Shown: positions 45,385-54,332 of the stretch, in pieces
Layout: every line of letters starts with the position of its first letter
Position numbering within the stretch: position 1 is the stretch's first letter
Notes under the pieces: generated by a model
Seen by the model: the letters and a program-made list of their open reading frames with translations, nothing else
Told to the model about the DNA's origin: nothing
Database searches by the model: none
Program-made: the position numbers and the translations under genes
Assembly (NCBI GenBank): GCA_016787345.1
Contig: JAEUUU010000176.1
Location: 1 to 64,000, forward strand
DNA: 64,000 nt
Reading direction: 5' to 3'
Origin: Saprospiraceae bacterium
Lineage (GTDB): Bacteria; Bacteroidota; Bacteroidia; Chitinophagales; Saprospiraceae

Positions 45385-46608
45385 CTACTCATTGGACAAA
45401 GGCGCGCCCTCTTCCCGTATCTCCACCGGCTGGTCGCGATACAACAGCGAACCGATCATCATAATCAGGGTGGTAGCAAGGATGACAAAAAACAGCACCC
45501 GTTCGTCGAACGCTTCCGTGCGCTGCCAGTCGGGTATTTTATAAAAAAGCAACACTGTAATCAGCCCCCTCGGAATATAAAGCAACTCCGGGAATAGGTC
45601 GTAGCGGTGTACGATTCGCAGATAAACAAAGCGCAGCACCAGCAAGGTGGCGGTAATACCGCCTCCGAGGAGCCATACTTCCCGCTCGTGAATAAAATCG
45701 AGTTCGATGCCATAGCCGAAAATGACAAAGAAAAAAGTGCGGATGAGGAAGGCCGATTCGGCGGTGATAGATTTCAAAAACGCTGCTGCCTCGTCGACGC
45801 TTTCGTCGGAAAAGTAGTTTTTGAGCGGTTTCCAACGAATCAACTCCCAGTTGTTGACCACCAGGCCAAAAACCAGAATGGTGATCAGCGACGGCAAATG
45901 CATCATTTTCCCACCTACATAAATGACGATCAGCACCGCGAAGGCCAGGAAAAACTTGATGTTGATCCGGTTGCGCACCAACAACAGCATCAGACCGAAA
46001 CACACGCCGACCGACAGCACCAGCGATACCGGAATACTTCCGAAAAACCAGCTCACTTCCCGAAAGCCGATTTCCTTTCCGGCCGTAAAAAAATTAAAAG
46101 CCATAATGCCCAATACATCGGAAAACGAAGCCTCGTAGATCAAAAACTCCTTCTTTTCGTGCCCCAAATGATGCACGCTGGGCAATACGATCGCGCTGCT
46201 GACTATACTCAGGGGGATGGCATACACCACGCATTGAATGATGGTCGCATCAGGCATCCACCAGTGTAAAATACCCGCGACACCCAAAATGGACAACACC
46301 AGCACTACCAGCGCCGACCAGAATGAACTGCGAATCATGGGCAATTTCTCCCGCGTGATTTCCAGATCCAGACCCGCCTCCAGTACGATCATGATCAAAC
46401 CCAGGGTGCCCAAAAACTCGATCAGCGCCGGCGGTATCTGAAACGACCAACCCGCCGAATCGGAGAGCGCCCGCAGCGCAATACCCGTACCCAGAAGCAT
46501 GAGCACAGAGGGTATGCGGGTCAGTCGGTTGAGCACAGAAAAAAGATAAGACAGGATAACCAATCCGCAAAAAGCGAAAAGGACATGATAGGCCGTAATA
46601 TTTTCCAT
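45385..46608 (-). CDS. Cation/proton antiporter (CPA family)
   Basis: The 407-residue membrane protein has about 12 helices: GLIMIVLEAGLDLEITREKL, PLSIVSSAIVLPSVHHL, YEASFSDVLGIMAFNFF and FFFVIFGYGIELDF show the sodium/hydrogen exchanger fold. ASFSDVLG takes the place of the usual ND or DD ion site, so ion selectivity cannot be told. It is the third antiporter within 7 kb and converges with mpgP (14 bp apart). Confidence 0.88.
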   Translation of the reverse strand: MENITAYHVLFAFCGLVILSYLFSVLNRLTRIPSVLMLLGTGIALRALSDSAGWSFQIPPALIEFLGTLGLIMIVLEAGLDLEITREKLPMIRSSFWSALVVLVLSILGVAGILHWWMPDATIIQCVVYAIPLSIVSSAIVLPSVHHLGHEKKEFLIYEASFSDVLGIMAFNFFTAGKEIGFREVSWFFGSIPVSLVLSVGVCFGLMLLLVRNRINIKFFLAFAVLIVIYVGGKMMHLPSLITILVFGLVVNNWELIRWKPLKNYFSDESVDEAAAFLKSITAESAFLIRTFFFVIFGYGIELDFIHEREVWLLGGGITATLLVLRFVYLRIVHRYDLFPELLYIPRGLITVLLFYKIPDWQRTEAFDERVLFFVILATTLIMMIGSLLYRDQPVEIREEGAPLSNE

Positions 46609-46687
46609 ATTGGGCAAAGATTGAAAAACTGCCCCACACTTCCTTTTTAAGTTTCCCTATTTTGCCTGCCAAAATCACCGCTTGCAT

Positions 46688-47743
46688 ATGACAACTATCC
46701 AGGGCCCCGCTATTTTTCTTGCCCAGTTTATGGGCGATTCTGCCCCCTTCAACTCCCTCGAAAGCATCTGTCGCTGGGCCGCCTCGCTCGGCTATGTCGG
46801 CGTGCAAATACCCACCTGGGACAGCCGCCTGATCGACCTCGAAAAAGCCGCCGAATCCAGGGCCTATTGCGACGACCTGCGCGGCCGCGTGGAAGCCTGC
46901 GGCGTCAAAATCACCGAATTGTCGACCCACCTGCAGGGCCAACTCGTGGCCGTACACCCGGCCTACGACCTGATGTTCGACGCCTTCGCCCCCGAACACC
47001 TGCGCAACAACCCCAAAGCCCGCACCGAATGGGCCGTGCAAACCCTCAAAAACGCCGCCCGCGCCAGTCGCAACCTCGGTCTCGACGCCCACGTGACCTT
47101 CTCCGGCGCCCTGATCTGGCACACCGTATACCCCTGGCCGCAACGCCCCAAGGGCCTGGTAGAAGCCGGCTTCGCCGAACTCGCCCGGCGCTGGCGCCCG
47201 ATTCTCGACGAATTCGAGGAAAACGGCGTCGACCTCTGTTATGAGGTCCACCCTGGCGAAGACCTGCACGACGGCGTCACTTTCGAGCGCTTCCTGGCCG
47301 CCGTGGACAATCATCCGCGCTGCAATCTCCTGTACGATCCTTCCCACTTCGTTTTGCAACAACTCGACTACCTCCAGTACATCGACTTCTACCACGAACG
47401 CATCAAGATGTTCCACGTCAAAGACGCGGAATTCAACCCCACGGGTAAAAGCGGCGTGTATGGCGGCTATCAGGACTGGATCGACCGTCCCGGCCGTTTC
47501 CGTTCGCTGGGCGACGGACAGGTCGATTTCGCCGGCATTTTTTCCAAACTGGCCCAATACAACTACAAAGGCTGGGCCGTGCTCGAATGGGAATGCTGCA
47601 TCAAAGACGCCGAACAGGGCGCCCGCGAAGGCGCGCCTTTTATCGCCGACCACATCATCAAAGTGACCGAAAAAGCATTCGACGACTTCGCCGGCGGCGC
47701 TGCCGACGAGGCGCTTTTGCGGAAAATCATCGGGCTGGATTGA
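46688..47743 (+). CDS. Sugar phosphate isomerase/epimerase-like TIM-barrel protein
   Basis: The 351-residue protein belongs to the xylose-isomerase-like/AP-endonuclease 2 superfamily. Metal-ligand positions are visible in CYEVHPGEDLHDG (Glu), LLYDPSHFVLQQ (Asp, His), FHVKDAEFNPT (His, Asp) and AVLEWECCIKD (Glu). Related enzymes act in inositol or sugar catabolism. The substrate is unknown. The short distance (11 bp) to the lysozyme-like gene suggests co-transcription. Confidence 0.9.
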   Translation: MTTIQGPAIFLAQFMGDSAPFNSLESICRWAASLGYVGVQIPTWDSRLIDLEKAAESRAYCDDLRGRVEACGVKITELSTHLQGQLVAVHPAYDLMFDAFAPEHLRNNPKARTEWAVQTLKNAARASRNLGLDAHVTFSGALIWHTVYPWPQRPKGLVEAGFAELARRWRPILDEFEENGVDLCYEVHPGEDLHDGVTFERFLAAVDNHPRCNLLYDPSHFVLQQLDYLQYIDFYHERIKMFHVKDAEFNPTGKSGVYGGYQDWIDRPGRFRSLGDGQVDFAGIFSKLAQYNYKGWAVLEWECCIKDAEQGAREGAPFIADHIIKVTEKAFDDFAGGAADEALLRKIIGLD

Positions 47744-47754
47744 AGGGGACGGCT

Positions 47755-48768
47755 ATGAAACACTTGCGCTGGCTTTTCGCCCTGGTTCCGCTGGCCGGCT
47801 GCTCCCGCGCCGAAGGCAAGTCGCTGGCCGACTTTTTGCAACTGCTCCTGCAACAGGAAAGCGCCCTGCGCTGGTTGTTCTGCCTGATCCTGGTGTTTCT
47901 GGCCCTGCAAATCTGGCGCATTGCCCGGCTGGTGACCGTGCAAAGTTTCCGTCTGTTGAAAGGCAGCTGGCGTTTCGTATTCGGCTGGGGCAAACGCCAC
48001 CTCATCGCTATCGGCATACTGGGCACCCTGCTGTGGCTGTTCAGCACCCCGCTGGTCGATTTGATCCAGGACGTGGAACAGCGCTACCTGCGCCCGGTGT
48101 GGCTGCAGCAATACGACCACCTCGCCGAGGCGCACCAGATCGCCATTTACGAAGAGGAACTTGGCAAACGAATCGACCCGTATCAGAAACAGGTCGTCAT
48201 GCAACGCACCCGGGAAATCGCCGCCAAAATACAATCGACCCCGCTGGCCATTTACGAATGCGCCTACCTCGAATGCGGGCTGTACCCATTCACCGTGCGG
48301 CGCGACCGCGTGGCAGCCGGCTGGATACAGTTTACCCGCGTCGGACTGGGCGGCTTGCGGTATCAGGGCCGGCCCGTCGCATATGAAGAGGTATTGCAGG
48401 CCTGCGCCGACAAAAATATCGAGTTTATGATGGACCTGACCGAGCTCTACCTGGTGGACAAATACCAGCGCGCCGGACGGCGACCGTTGATCAATACCAT
48501 CGACTTGTACCTCGCCCTGTTTGCGCCCGCACTGATCGGGGCGGAATCGGAGCGCATCGTGTATCAGGGATACAACAACCCCAGCTATTACCTCAACGAC
48601 GGCCTCGACGGCTGGTATGTCGCCAATGAAGGCCCCGGTGGCCGCCGACAGATATTCCGTAAAAACAGCATGAAAGACGGCAAGATCACCATTTGGGAAA
48701 TGTACCTCGCTTTGGAAGCCAAAAAAGGGCGTTTGATCGGCTCTTATTTGAAAAAAGGGGGATTTTAG
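47755..48768 (+). CDS. Membrane-anchored lysozyme-like (lytic transglycosylase-type) protein
   Basis: The start at 47755 gives 337 residues. Three hydrophobic helices at the N-terminus (about 5-20, 40-60, 78-98) precede a domain whose YECAYLECGLYPF and RVAAGWIQFTRVGLGGL resemble the ESGFxP and AAGLxQFMP motifs of Slt-type transglycosylases, with a likely catalytic Glu in YLECG. The last part (NNPSYYLNDGLDGWY) may bind glycans. It could remodel peptidoglycan from the inner membrane, perhaps for a trans-envelope machine. Function is inferred from weak motifs. Confidence 0.7.
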   Translation: MKHLRWLFALVPLAGCSRAEGKSLADFLQLLLQQESALRWLFCLILVFLALQIWRIARLVTVQSFRLLKGSWRFVFGWGKRHLIAIGILGTLLWLFSTPLVDLIQDVEQRYLRPVWLQQYDHLAEAHQIAIYEEELGKRIDPYQKQVVMQRTREIAAKIQSTPLAIYECAYLECGLYPFTVRRDRVAAGWIQFTRVGLGGLRYQGRPVAYEEVLQACADKNIEFMMDLTELYLVDKYQRAGRRPLINTIDLYLALFAPALIGAESERIVYQGYNNPSYYLNDGLDGWYVANEGPGGRRQIFRKNSMKDGKITIWEMYLALEAKKGRLIGSYLKKGGF

Positions 48769-48814
48769 CGCATACAAAGCCGACGTTTTAACTAAAAATA
48801 GAAAAATTCGGCTA

Positions 48815-48822
48815 TACTTTTG
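48815..48822 (+). promoter_or_regulatory. Predicted -7 box very close to the 48827 start
   Basis: TACTTTTG fits TANNTTTG. Its end is only 4 nt from the ATG, so the transcript could be leaderless or nearly so. No clear -33 element is seen. Confidence 0.45.
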
Positions 48823-48826
48823 CCCG

Positions 48827-49810
48827 ATGAAATGGTTTCCTCCGCTATTGTGCGCAGTGCTGTTGTGCTGCGCCTTTACTCCCGTCTTCAGCGCGACCAA
48901 AACGGAACAGGTCGAGCGTTATCTCGGTAAATACCGCTTCGAGCACGACCGCCCGGTCGGTACGGTCAAATTTATTTTTCAAAAAGCCGTGCTCAAGCGA
49001 CAGGGCAACGGCAAATTGACCTACAAACAATTGCTCCTGGGCGAACCTTATTTTTCCAACGAAGACAATGCCGGCAAACTCATCGGTATCCAGGTGGTCA
49101 ATCAGGGTAAAACCATGACCATCCTGCCCGAGCCGCCCGATAAACCGGCTTCTGCCCCGGCGCCGGCAAAAAAAGCGGAACCCGCGCCCAAACCCAAAGC
49201 GCAACCCAAACCCCGACAGCAACCTGCCCCTGCGGAACCGGAGACAGCCAACGGCGAGGAGGACGCCGCGGCCGCTCCCACCGCTCCCGCAACCCCGACC
49301 AACGATCCTGTTCGGCCGCGCACCGTCACCGGTGTAAAAACCGTGGGTGGCATCATGCCCGATTCCGTCGCACTGGCCGAAGGCCTGAGCAATGCCCGCC
49401 ACAACGTGGAAGCCTGGAAGGGCCAGTTTTGGCAAACCATGCGGCCAATCTGGTCGTTTGTGATGTGGATTTTCAACTCTATCCTGGTGCTGCTCGTCTG
49501 TTTTGGCGGCTTGTGCCGATACGTCGCCAAAACCGCCGCTTCGGAAAGCCTGATCAACAGCTACGGTCGCATCATCGTCGGTCGCTGGATCGTGGCCGCA
49601 CACCAGAACGCCGCCGCCCTCTTGCTGGTCATTACCTGGATCATCGCCATTGTGCTGCTCATCGATGTGTTCATGTGGCTGGTTTTCCTTGATTTTCCGG
49701 TCTGGATGCTCGTTGTGATCTGGTTCCCGATACTTTGGGTCGCCGAAAAACTCACCAACTTTATCGTGCCGAACATTCCTATTTTGGGTCCGGGGCCGGA
49801 TCAACATTGA
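48827..49810 (+). CDS. Unknown membrane protein with signal peptide and Pro/Ala-rich linker
   Basis: The 327-residue protein begins with a signal peptide (PPLLCAVLLCCAFTPVFSA). It has a small N-terminal domain (about 25-105), a low-complexity Pro/Ala/Lys linker (about 105-165), then three or more hydrophobic segments (about 210-232, 260-305) ending in a soluble tail. I do not recognise a family. Its neighbour encodes a lysozyme-like membrane protein, so a joint envelope role is possible. The TGA stop is at the edge of a GTTGATGAGGTTGAT repeat. Confidence 0.75.
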   Translation: MKWFPPLLCAVLLCCAFTPVFSATKTEQVERYLGKYRFEHDRPVGTVKFIFQKAVLKRQGNGKLTYKQLLLGEPYFSNEDNAGKLIGIQVVNQGKTMTILPEPPDKPASAPAPAKKAEPAPKPKAQPKPRQQPAPAEPETANGEEDAAAAPTAPATPTNDPVRPRTVTGVKTVGGIMPDSVALAEGLSNARHNVEAWKGQFWQTMRPIWSFVMWIFNSILVLLVCFGGLCRYVAKTAASESLINSYGRIIVGRWIVAAHQNAAALLLVITWIIAIVLLIDVFMWLVFLDFPVWMLVVIWFPILWVAEKLTNFIVPNIPILGPGPDQH

Positions 49811-49816
49811 TGAAGG

Positions 49817-49847
49817 GTTGATGAGGTTGATAAGGGTTTACAGGGTT
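49817..49847. repeat. GTTGATGAGG-family repeat, left of the TonB receptor gene
   Basis: GTTGATGAGGTTGATAAGGG followed by TTTACAGGGTT matches the reverse complement of 52432-52463 with few differences, and the left arm of the pstS element. The preceding gene's TGA (49808-49810) is in the same GATGAAGGGTTGATGAGG run. Confidence 0.85.
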
Positions 49848-49984
49848 GATGGGGAGGGTGGTTGAACCCCCTTTTTTTGCCATTCACCGCTTTGCTCTGC
49901 CGGTTGGCGGCAAATAGCTTTCATGCCAGCGGCAAAGCATTCAGGTTTGCATCGTCAAATTGTTCAACAACTACATTTCAGGCG

Positions 49985-52354
49985 ATGAAAACTACACTCC
50001 GTTTCCTTTTTCTTTTTTTCCCGCTTTTCCTGCCCATCTGGGTGCTGGCGCAGCAGTCGGTCATCCGGGGCGCCGTACTTGATCAGCAATCGGAAATGCC
50101 CCTGGTGGGTGCAACCGTCCAACTGGTACAGCCCGAAGGCCAGACGCCCATCGGCGCCATGACCGATGCCAACGGCGTATTTGTATTGAAAAACGTGCCG
50201 GTGGGCCGGCAAGCCATTCGCGTCAGCTATTTGGGTTATGAGCCGCTGACGGTGCCCAACATCCTTCTGACGGTCGGCAAGGAAGCCCAGCTCGACCTGC
50301 GCATGCAGGAATCGCTGTCGACACTCGGCGAAGTGGTGGTGACCGCCGCCGTCGACAAAGACCGGCCGGTCAACGAACTGGCCACCATCAGCGCCCGGCA
50401 ATTCAATACCGAAGAAGTGCAGCGTTTTTCAGGCGGCAGCAACGACGTATCGCGCCTGGTGACCAACTTCGCTGGTGTAGCAGCTGCCAACGACTCCCGC
50501 AACGACATCGTGATCCGCGGCAATTCTCCGGTAGGCGTGCTCTGGCGCATCGAAGGGGTGCCCGTACCCAGCCCCAATCACTTCGCCACCCTCGGCACCA
50601 CGGGAGGGCCGGTCAGTGCCCTCAACCCCAACATGATCCGCAACTCCGATTTTCTCACCTCGGCCTTCCCGGCCGAATACGGCAACGCCACGGCCGGTGT
50701 GTTCGACATAGGTTTTCGCCAGGGCAATCAGGAACGATTTGAATTCACGGCACAGCTGGCCGCCTTTTCAGGCCTCGAAGCCATGGCCGAAGGCCCCATC
50801 AACAATCGACAGGGCACCTTCGTAGTGTCGTACCGGCATTCGTTTGTAGAAGTAGCCGACGCGGCTGGCATCAATGTGGGCACAACCGCAACGCCGCGCT
50901 ACAAAGACCTGACCTTCAACATCGATTTCGGTCAATCCAAATTCGGCCGCTTCTCGCTCTTCGGTCTGGGCGGCACAAGCGACATCGACTTTCTGGGCGA
51001 CGACATCACCGAAGACGACCTCTGGGCCGAACCTAATGAAGACGCCTATTCGACCTCGAAACTGGGCATCTTCGGGCTCAAACACAACCTGCTGATCGGC
51101 GACAATACCTACCTGCGCACCATCGTATCCGGCTCTCATGCCGCCACCACTTATGATGTGGATCGCGACAAGGACGGCGAATCCCGCAAACACGTATTGA
51201 GTTTCGACGACGCTACGACCGATTTTCGGGTATCGAGCTTTGTCAACCACAAATTTGACGCCCGCAGCACCCTGCGCGCCGGCGTGCTTTACCAACAATT
51301 TAACCTCGACGTATTCGACCGCTCCCGCGAACGCACGTCCGACTGGGTGCCTTTTCGCGCTTTCGACGGCCAGATGCACCTGCTGTCGGGCTTCGCCCAG
51401 AGCCAGTGGCGCGTCACCCCGCGCCTTACGCTCAACGCCGGCATGCATGCCCAGCACCTGACGTTCAACTCGACCAGTTCCATTGAACCGCGCACCGCAG
51501 TCAATTATCAACTTTCTTCCAAACAGACCCTCAGTGCAGGCTATGGCTTGCACGGGCAAATGCAGCCGCTGCCTATTTTGTTGTATGAAGAACAACTGCC
51601 CGACGGCAGCCTGACGCGCAGCAACAAAGACCTTGATTTTACCCGAAGCCACCACTTCGTACTCGGCTACGACCTCAAACCCGACGCCAACTGGCACGCC
51701 AAACTGGAGGTGTATTACCAACGCCTCACCGACGTGCCGGTGGAGCGCACCCCCAGCGAATTCTCCTTGCTGAATACCGGCGCCGATTTCGGTTTCCCGG
51801 AAAAAGGCTCCCTCGTCAACGAAGGCAGCGGCGAAAACCTGGGGCTGGAACTCACCGTGGAGAAATTTTTCTCCAATGGCTGGTACGGCTTGCTCACCGG
51901 CTCCCTCTTCGACTCCAAATACACGGGCAGCGACGGCGTGGAGCGCAACACCGCCTTCAACGGCAATTACGTGCTGAACGTGCTGGCGGGCAAGGAATTC
52001 AAATTCGGTCGCAACCGCCAGAACGCCTTCACCCTCGACACACGCCTGAGCACCGCCGGCGGCCGGCCCTACACGCCCGTCGACCTCGACGCCTCGGTCG
52101 CCGCGCAACAGGAAGTGCTGACCGACAATTACTTCGGAGAACGGCATTCGGATTATTTCCGTTGGGATATCAAAGTGGGCTACCGCCTCAATTCGACCAA
52201 AAGACGCATGACCCAACACTTTTTCCTCGACTTCCAGAATGTCACCAACCACCAGAACGTGTTCCAGCAGCGTTTTTCGCCGGCACGGGGAACGATCAAT
52301 ACCGTATACCAGCGGGGCTTTTTCCCCGACGTGTTGTGGCGCGTACAATTTTAA
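49985..52354 (+). CDS. TonB-dependent receptor with carboxypeptidase-like domain
   Basis: The 789-residue outer-membrane protein starts with a signal peptide (FLFLFFPLFLPIWVLAQ), then a CarboxypepD_reg-like domain (VIRGAVLDQQSEMPLVGATV to about 115), a plug domain (EVVVTAAVDKDRPVNELATISARQF, NDIVIRGNSPVGVLWRIEGVPVP) and a 22-strand-type barrel ending NTVYQRGFFPDVLWRVQF with the usual terminal aromatic residue. The ligand is unknown. No SusD partner is adjacent. It lies between inverted repeats and before a LytS/LytTR pair. Confidence 0.94.
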   Translation: MKTTLRFLFLFFPLFLPIWVLAQQSVIRGAVLDQQSEMPLVGATVQLVQPEGQTPIGAMTDANGVFVLKNVPVGRQAIRVSYLGYEPLTVPNILLTVGKEAQLDLRMQESLSTLGEVVVTAAVDKDRPVNELATISARQFNTEEVQRFSGGSNDVSRLVTNFAGVAAANDSRNDIVIRGNSPVGVLWRIEGVPVPSPNHFATLGTTGGPVSALNPNMIRNSDFLTSAFPAEYGNATAGVFDIGFRQGNQERFEFTAQLAAFSGLEAMAEGPINNRQGTFVVSYRHSFVEVADAAGINVGTTATPRYKDLTFNIDFGQSKFGRFSLFGLGGTSDIDFLGDDITEDDLWAEPNEDAYSTSKLGIFGLKHNLLIGDNTYLRTIVSGSHAATTYDVDRDKDGESRKHVLSFDDATTDFRVSSFVNHKFDARSTLRAGVLYQQFNLDVFDRSRERTSDWVPFRAFDGQMHLLSGFAQSQWRVTPRLTLNAGMHAQHLTFNSTSSIEPRTAVNYQLSSKQTLSAGYGLHGQMQPLPILLYEEQLPDGSLTRSNKDLDFTRSHHFVLGYDLKPDANWHAKLEVYYQRLTDVPVERTPSEFSLLNTGADFGFPEKGSLVNEGSGENLGLELTVEKFFSNGWYGLLTGSLFDSKYTGSDGVERNTAFNGNYVLNVLAGKEFKFGRNRQNAFTLDTRLSTAGGRPYTPVDLDASVAAQQEVLTDNYFGERHSDYFRWDIKVGYRLNSTKRRMTQHFFLDFQNVTNHQNVFQQRFSPARGTINTVYQRGFFPDVLWRVQF

Positions 52355-52431
52355 TGTGATGCGTTTTTTTGCTAAAGATGAAACATTTGCGCTTTCTTTC
52401 ATCTAAAACCGATCTTTACCCAAATTCATAT

Positions 52432-52463
52432 AAACCCTCGTAAACCTTATCAAGCTCATCAAC
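52432..52463. repeat. GTTGATGAGG-family repeat, right of the TonB receptor gene (inverted)
   Basis: AAACCCTCG then TAAACCTTATCAAGCTCATCAAC is the inverted counterpart of 49817-49847, 2.6 kb away. It ends 1 bp before the histidine kinase ATG, so it is in that gene's leader. Confidence 0.85.
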
Positions 52464-52464
52464 A

Positions 52465-53511
52465 ATGGGAAAAAAATGTTTCAGGGAAATTGCCGGCTTC
52501 GACGACCGCTGGATGCTGATTATCGGCATTCCAGCGGCCGGCATCCTGGTCTCGTTGTTGTTGTTCAACGACTATTACGAGCAGGGGCGCTGGGCATTTC
52601 TGAGCGTGTGCATCCCCATGTCGATGGCTTACACCGCGGCATTCTGGTTTTCGCTTCGCTGGATGTATACCCGCATCAAACTACGCTATCCGCGCTTCGA
52701 AGACATCGGCAAACGCATCATGTGGCTGCTGCCCTTGTTTCTGCTGATCTTTTTCAGCGTCAATTACGTGCTGGATCAGCTTTTCACCCTTCTTTTTCCG
52801 GAGCACCATACCACCCCCAGTTTGCTGGTCGAGTTTATCGCCAGTTTGATTCTTTCGGCCCTGGTGTTGGCCGTATATGAAGCCTTTGGTTTTTACCTTC
52901 AACTGGAGCGCGCCCTGGCAGAAAAGGCCAACCTGCAACGCCAAAACCTCGAATCACAACTCGAAGGCTTGCGCAATCAGGTCAATCCGCACTTTTTATT
53001 CAACAGCCTGAATACGCTCATTTACCTCATTCCCGAAGAGCCCGACCGCGCCGTTCGTTTTGTACAGCAACTGAGCAAGGTGTACCGCTACGTGCTCGAA
53101 AGCCGCGAAGCCAAAGTCATTCCGCTGGGTGAAGAACTGGACTACCTGCAGTCGTATATTTTTCTGCTGAAAGAACGCTTCGGCGACAACCTGCGCACCG
53201 ACTTGCACGGACTGAACGGCCGAAGCAACGCCGGCGTTGTACCCCTGTCGCTGCAAATGCTGTTTGAAAACGCCATCAAACACAACGTGATTTCCACGGA
53301 AAAACCGCTCACCATCGAGGTGTTTACCGAAAACGGCCGCCTCGTGGTGCGCAACAACCTGCAGCGCAAAAACCAGGTCATGGACTCCACCGGCGTCGGG
53401 CTCGACAATATCCGCTCGCGTTATCGAATCCTCACCGACCAATCGGTCGATGTGATCGTTTCGCGGGAGTATTTTACGGTGCTGCTGCCGTTGATTGATT
53501 TGGAAAAATAA
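52465..53511 (+). CDS. LytS-type sensor histidine kinase
   Basis: The 348-residue kinase has four membrane helices (about 17-35, 45-65, 85-105, 120-145) without a large extracytoplasmic sensor, then the His_kinase domain with QVNPHFLFNSLNTLIYL (phospho-acceptor His176) and an ATPase part (VPLSLQMLFENAIKHN, STGVGLDNIRSRY). It probably phosphorylates the LytTR regulator encoded 10 bp downstream. Confidence 0.93.
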   Translation: MGKKCFREIAGFDDRWMLIIGIPAAGILVSLLLFNDYYEQGRWAFLSVCIPMSMAYTAAFWFSLRWMYTRIKLRYPRFEDIGKRIMWLLPLFLLIFFSVNYVLDQLFTLLFPEHHTTPSLLVEFIASLILSALVLAVYEAFGFYLQLERALAEKANLQRQNLESQLEGLRNQVNPHFLFNSLNTLIYLIPEEPDRAVRFVQQLSKVYRYVLESREAKVIPLGEELDYLQSYIFLLKERFGDNLRTDLHGLNGRSNAGVVPLSLQMLFENAIKHNVISTEKPLTIEVFTENGRLVVRNNLQRKNQVMDSTGVGLDNIRSRYRILTDQSVDVIVSREYFTVLLPLIDLEK

Positions 53512-53520
53512 ACAGTGGCC

Positions 53521-54267
53521 ATGCGCATTCTCCTCATCGAAGACGAACTCCCCGCCGCCCGCCAGCTCGGCAAACTGCTCCAGTTGGCCCGCCCCGGCTG
53601 TCAATTGCTCGACACCCTCGATTCTGTCGAAAGCGCCGTGCGCTGGCTGCGCGCATTCCCGGCGCCCGATCTGGTGTTTATGGATATTCAGATCGCCGAC
53701 GGACTGAGTTTCGACATTTTCCGGCAGGTAGAAGTGCCGGCGCCCGTGATTTTTACCACCGCCTTCGACCAGTATGCCGTTCAGGCCTTCAAGGTCAATG
53801 CCGTGGACTATCTGCTCAAACCCGTCGATCCGGAAGAGCTCGGCAAGGCGCTCGAAAAGGTCGAAAACCGGCGCGTCAGCCCGGGCATCGACATGGGCCT
53901 GATCGAGCGTTTATTTAAAAAAGACGCCTACAAAGACCGGTTTTTGGTCAAAACCGGCCAGCAAATGAGCTTCCTGCTCAGCACCGACATTGCTTTTTTC
54001 CGCTCTGCCGACGGCCTTACCCAGGCTTTTACTTTTTCCGGAAAAAAATACTTCGTCGAACACACCCTCGAAGAACTGGAACGCCTGCTTGACCCGCGCG
54101 ACTATTTCCGCATCAGCAGGGGCATGTGCATCCGGCTCAATGCCATCGGCAAAATCGCGCCGCACCTCAACGGTCGCCTCAAACTGGAAACCAACCCGCC
54201 AGCGCCCGAAGAAGTGTTTGTGAGCCGGGAAAGAGCGGGGGATTTTAAGAGCTGGTTGGGGGGCTGA
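53521..54267 (+). CDS. LytTR-family response regulator
   Basis: The 248-residue protein has a receiver domain (ED at 7-8, phosphoacceptor Asp55 in DLVFMDIQIAD, Lys in YLLKPVDPEELG) and a LytTR DNA-binding domain (about 145-245; IAFFRSADGLTQAF, LEELERLLDPRDYFRISRGMCIRLNAI). It is paired with the upstream LytS-type kinase. Starts at GTG 53515 or ATG 53521 are both possible; ATG is chosen. Its target genes are unknown; the TonB receptor gene upstream is a natural candidate. Confidence 0.93.
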   Translation: MRILLIEDELPAARQLGKLLQLARPGCQLLDTLDSVESAVRWLRAFPAPDLVFMDIQIADGLSFDIFRQVEVPAPVIFTTAFDQYAVQAFKVNAVDYLLKPVDPEELGKALEKVENRRVSPGIDMGLIERLFKKDAYKDRFLVKTGQQMSFLLSTDIAFFRSADGLTQAFTFSGKKYFVEHTLEELERLLDPRDYFRISRGMCIRLNAIGKIAPHLNGRLKLETNPPAPEEVFVSRERAGDFKSWLGG

Positions 54268-54332
54268 CCCAAGACAGACGCATGAACGCTGAATGGTCTC
54301 AATCTAAAATTCAAATTATTGATCATCAGTTG

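Noticed and set aside
49817-52463. Composite transposon carrying the TonB receptor gene
   Set aside because: The inverted repeats are about 31 bp and belong to a family with a single copy cluster elsewhere; no transposase lies inside.
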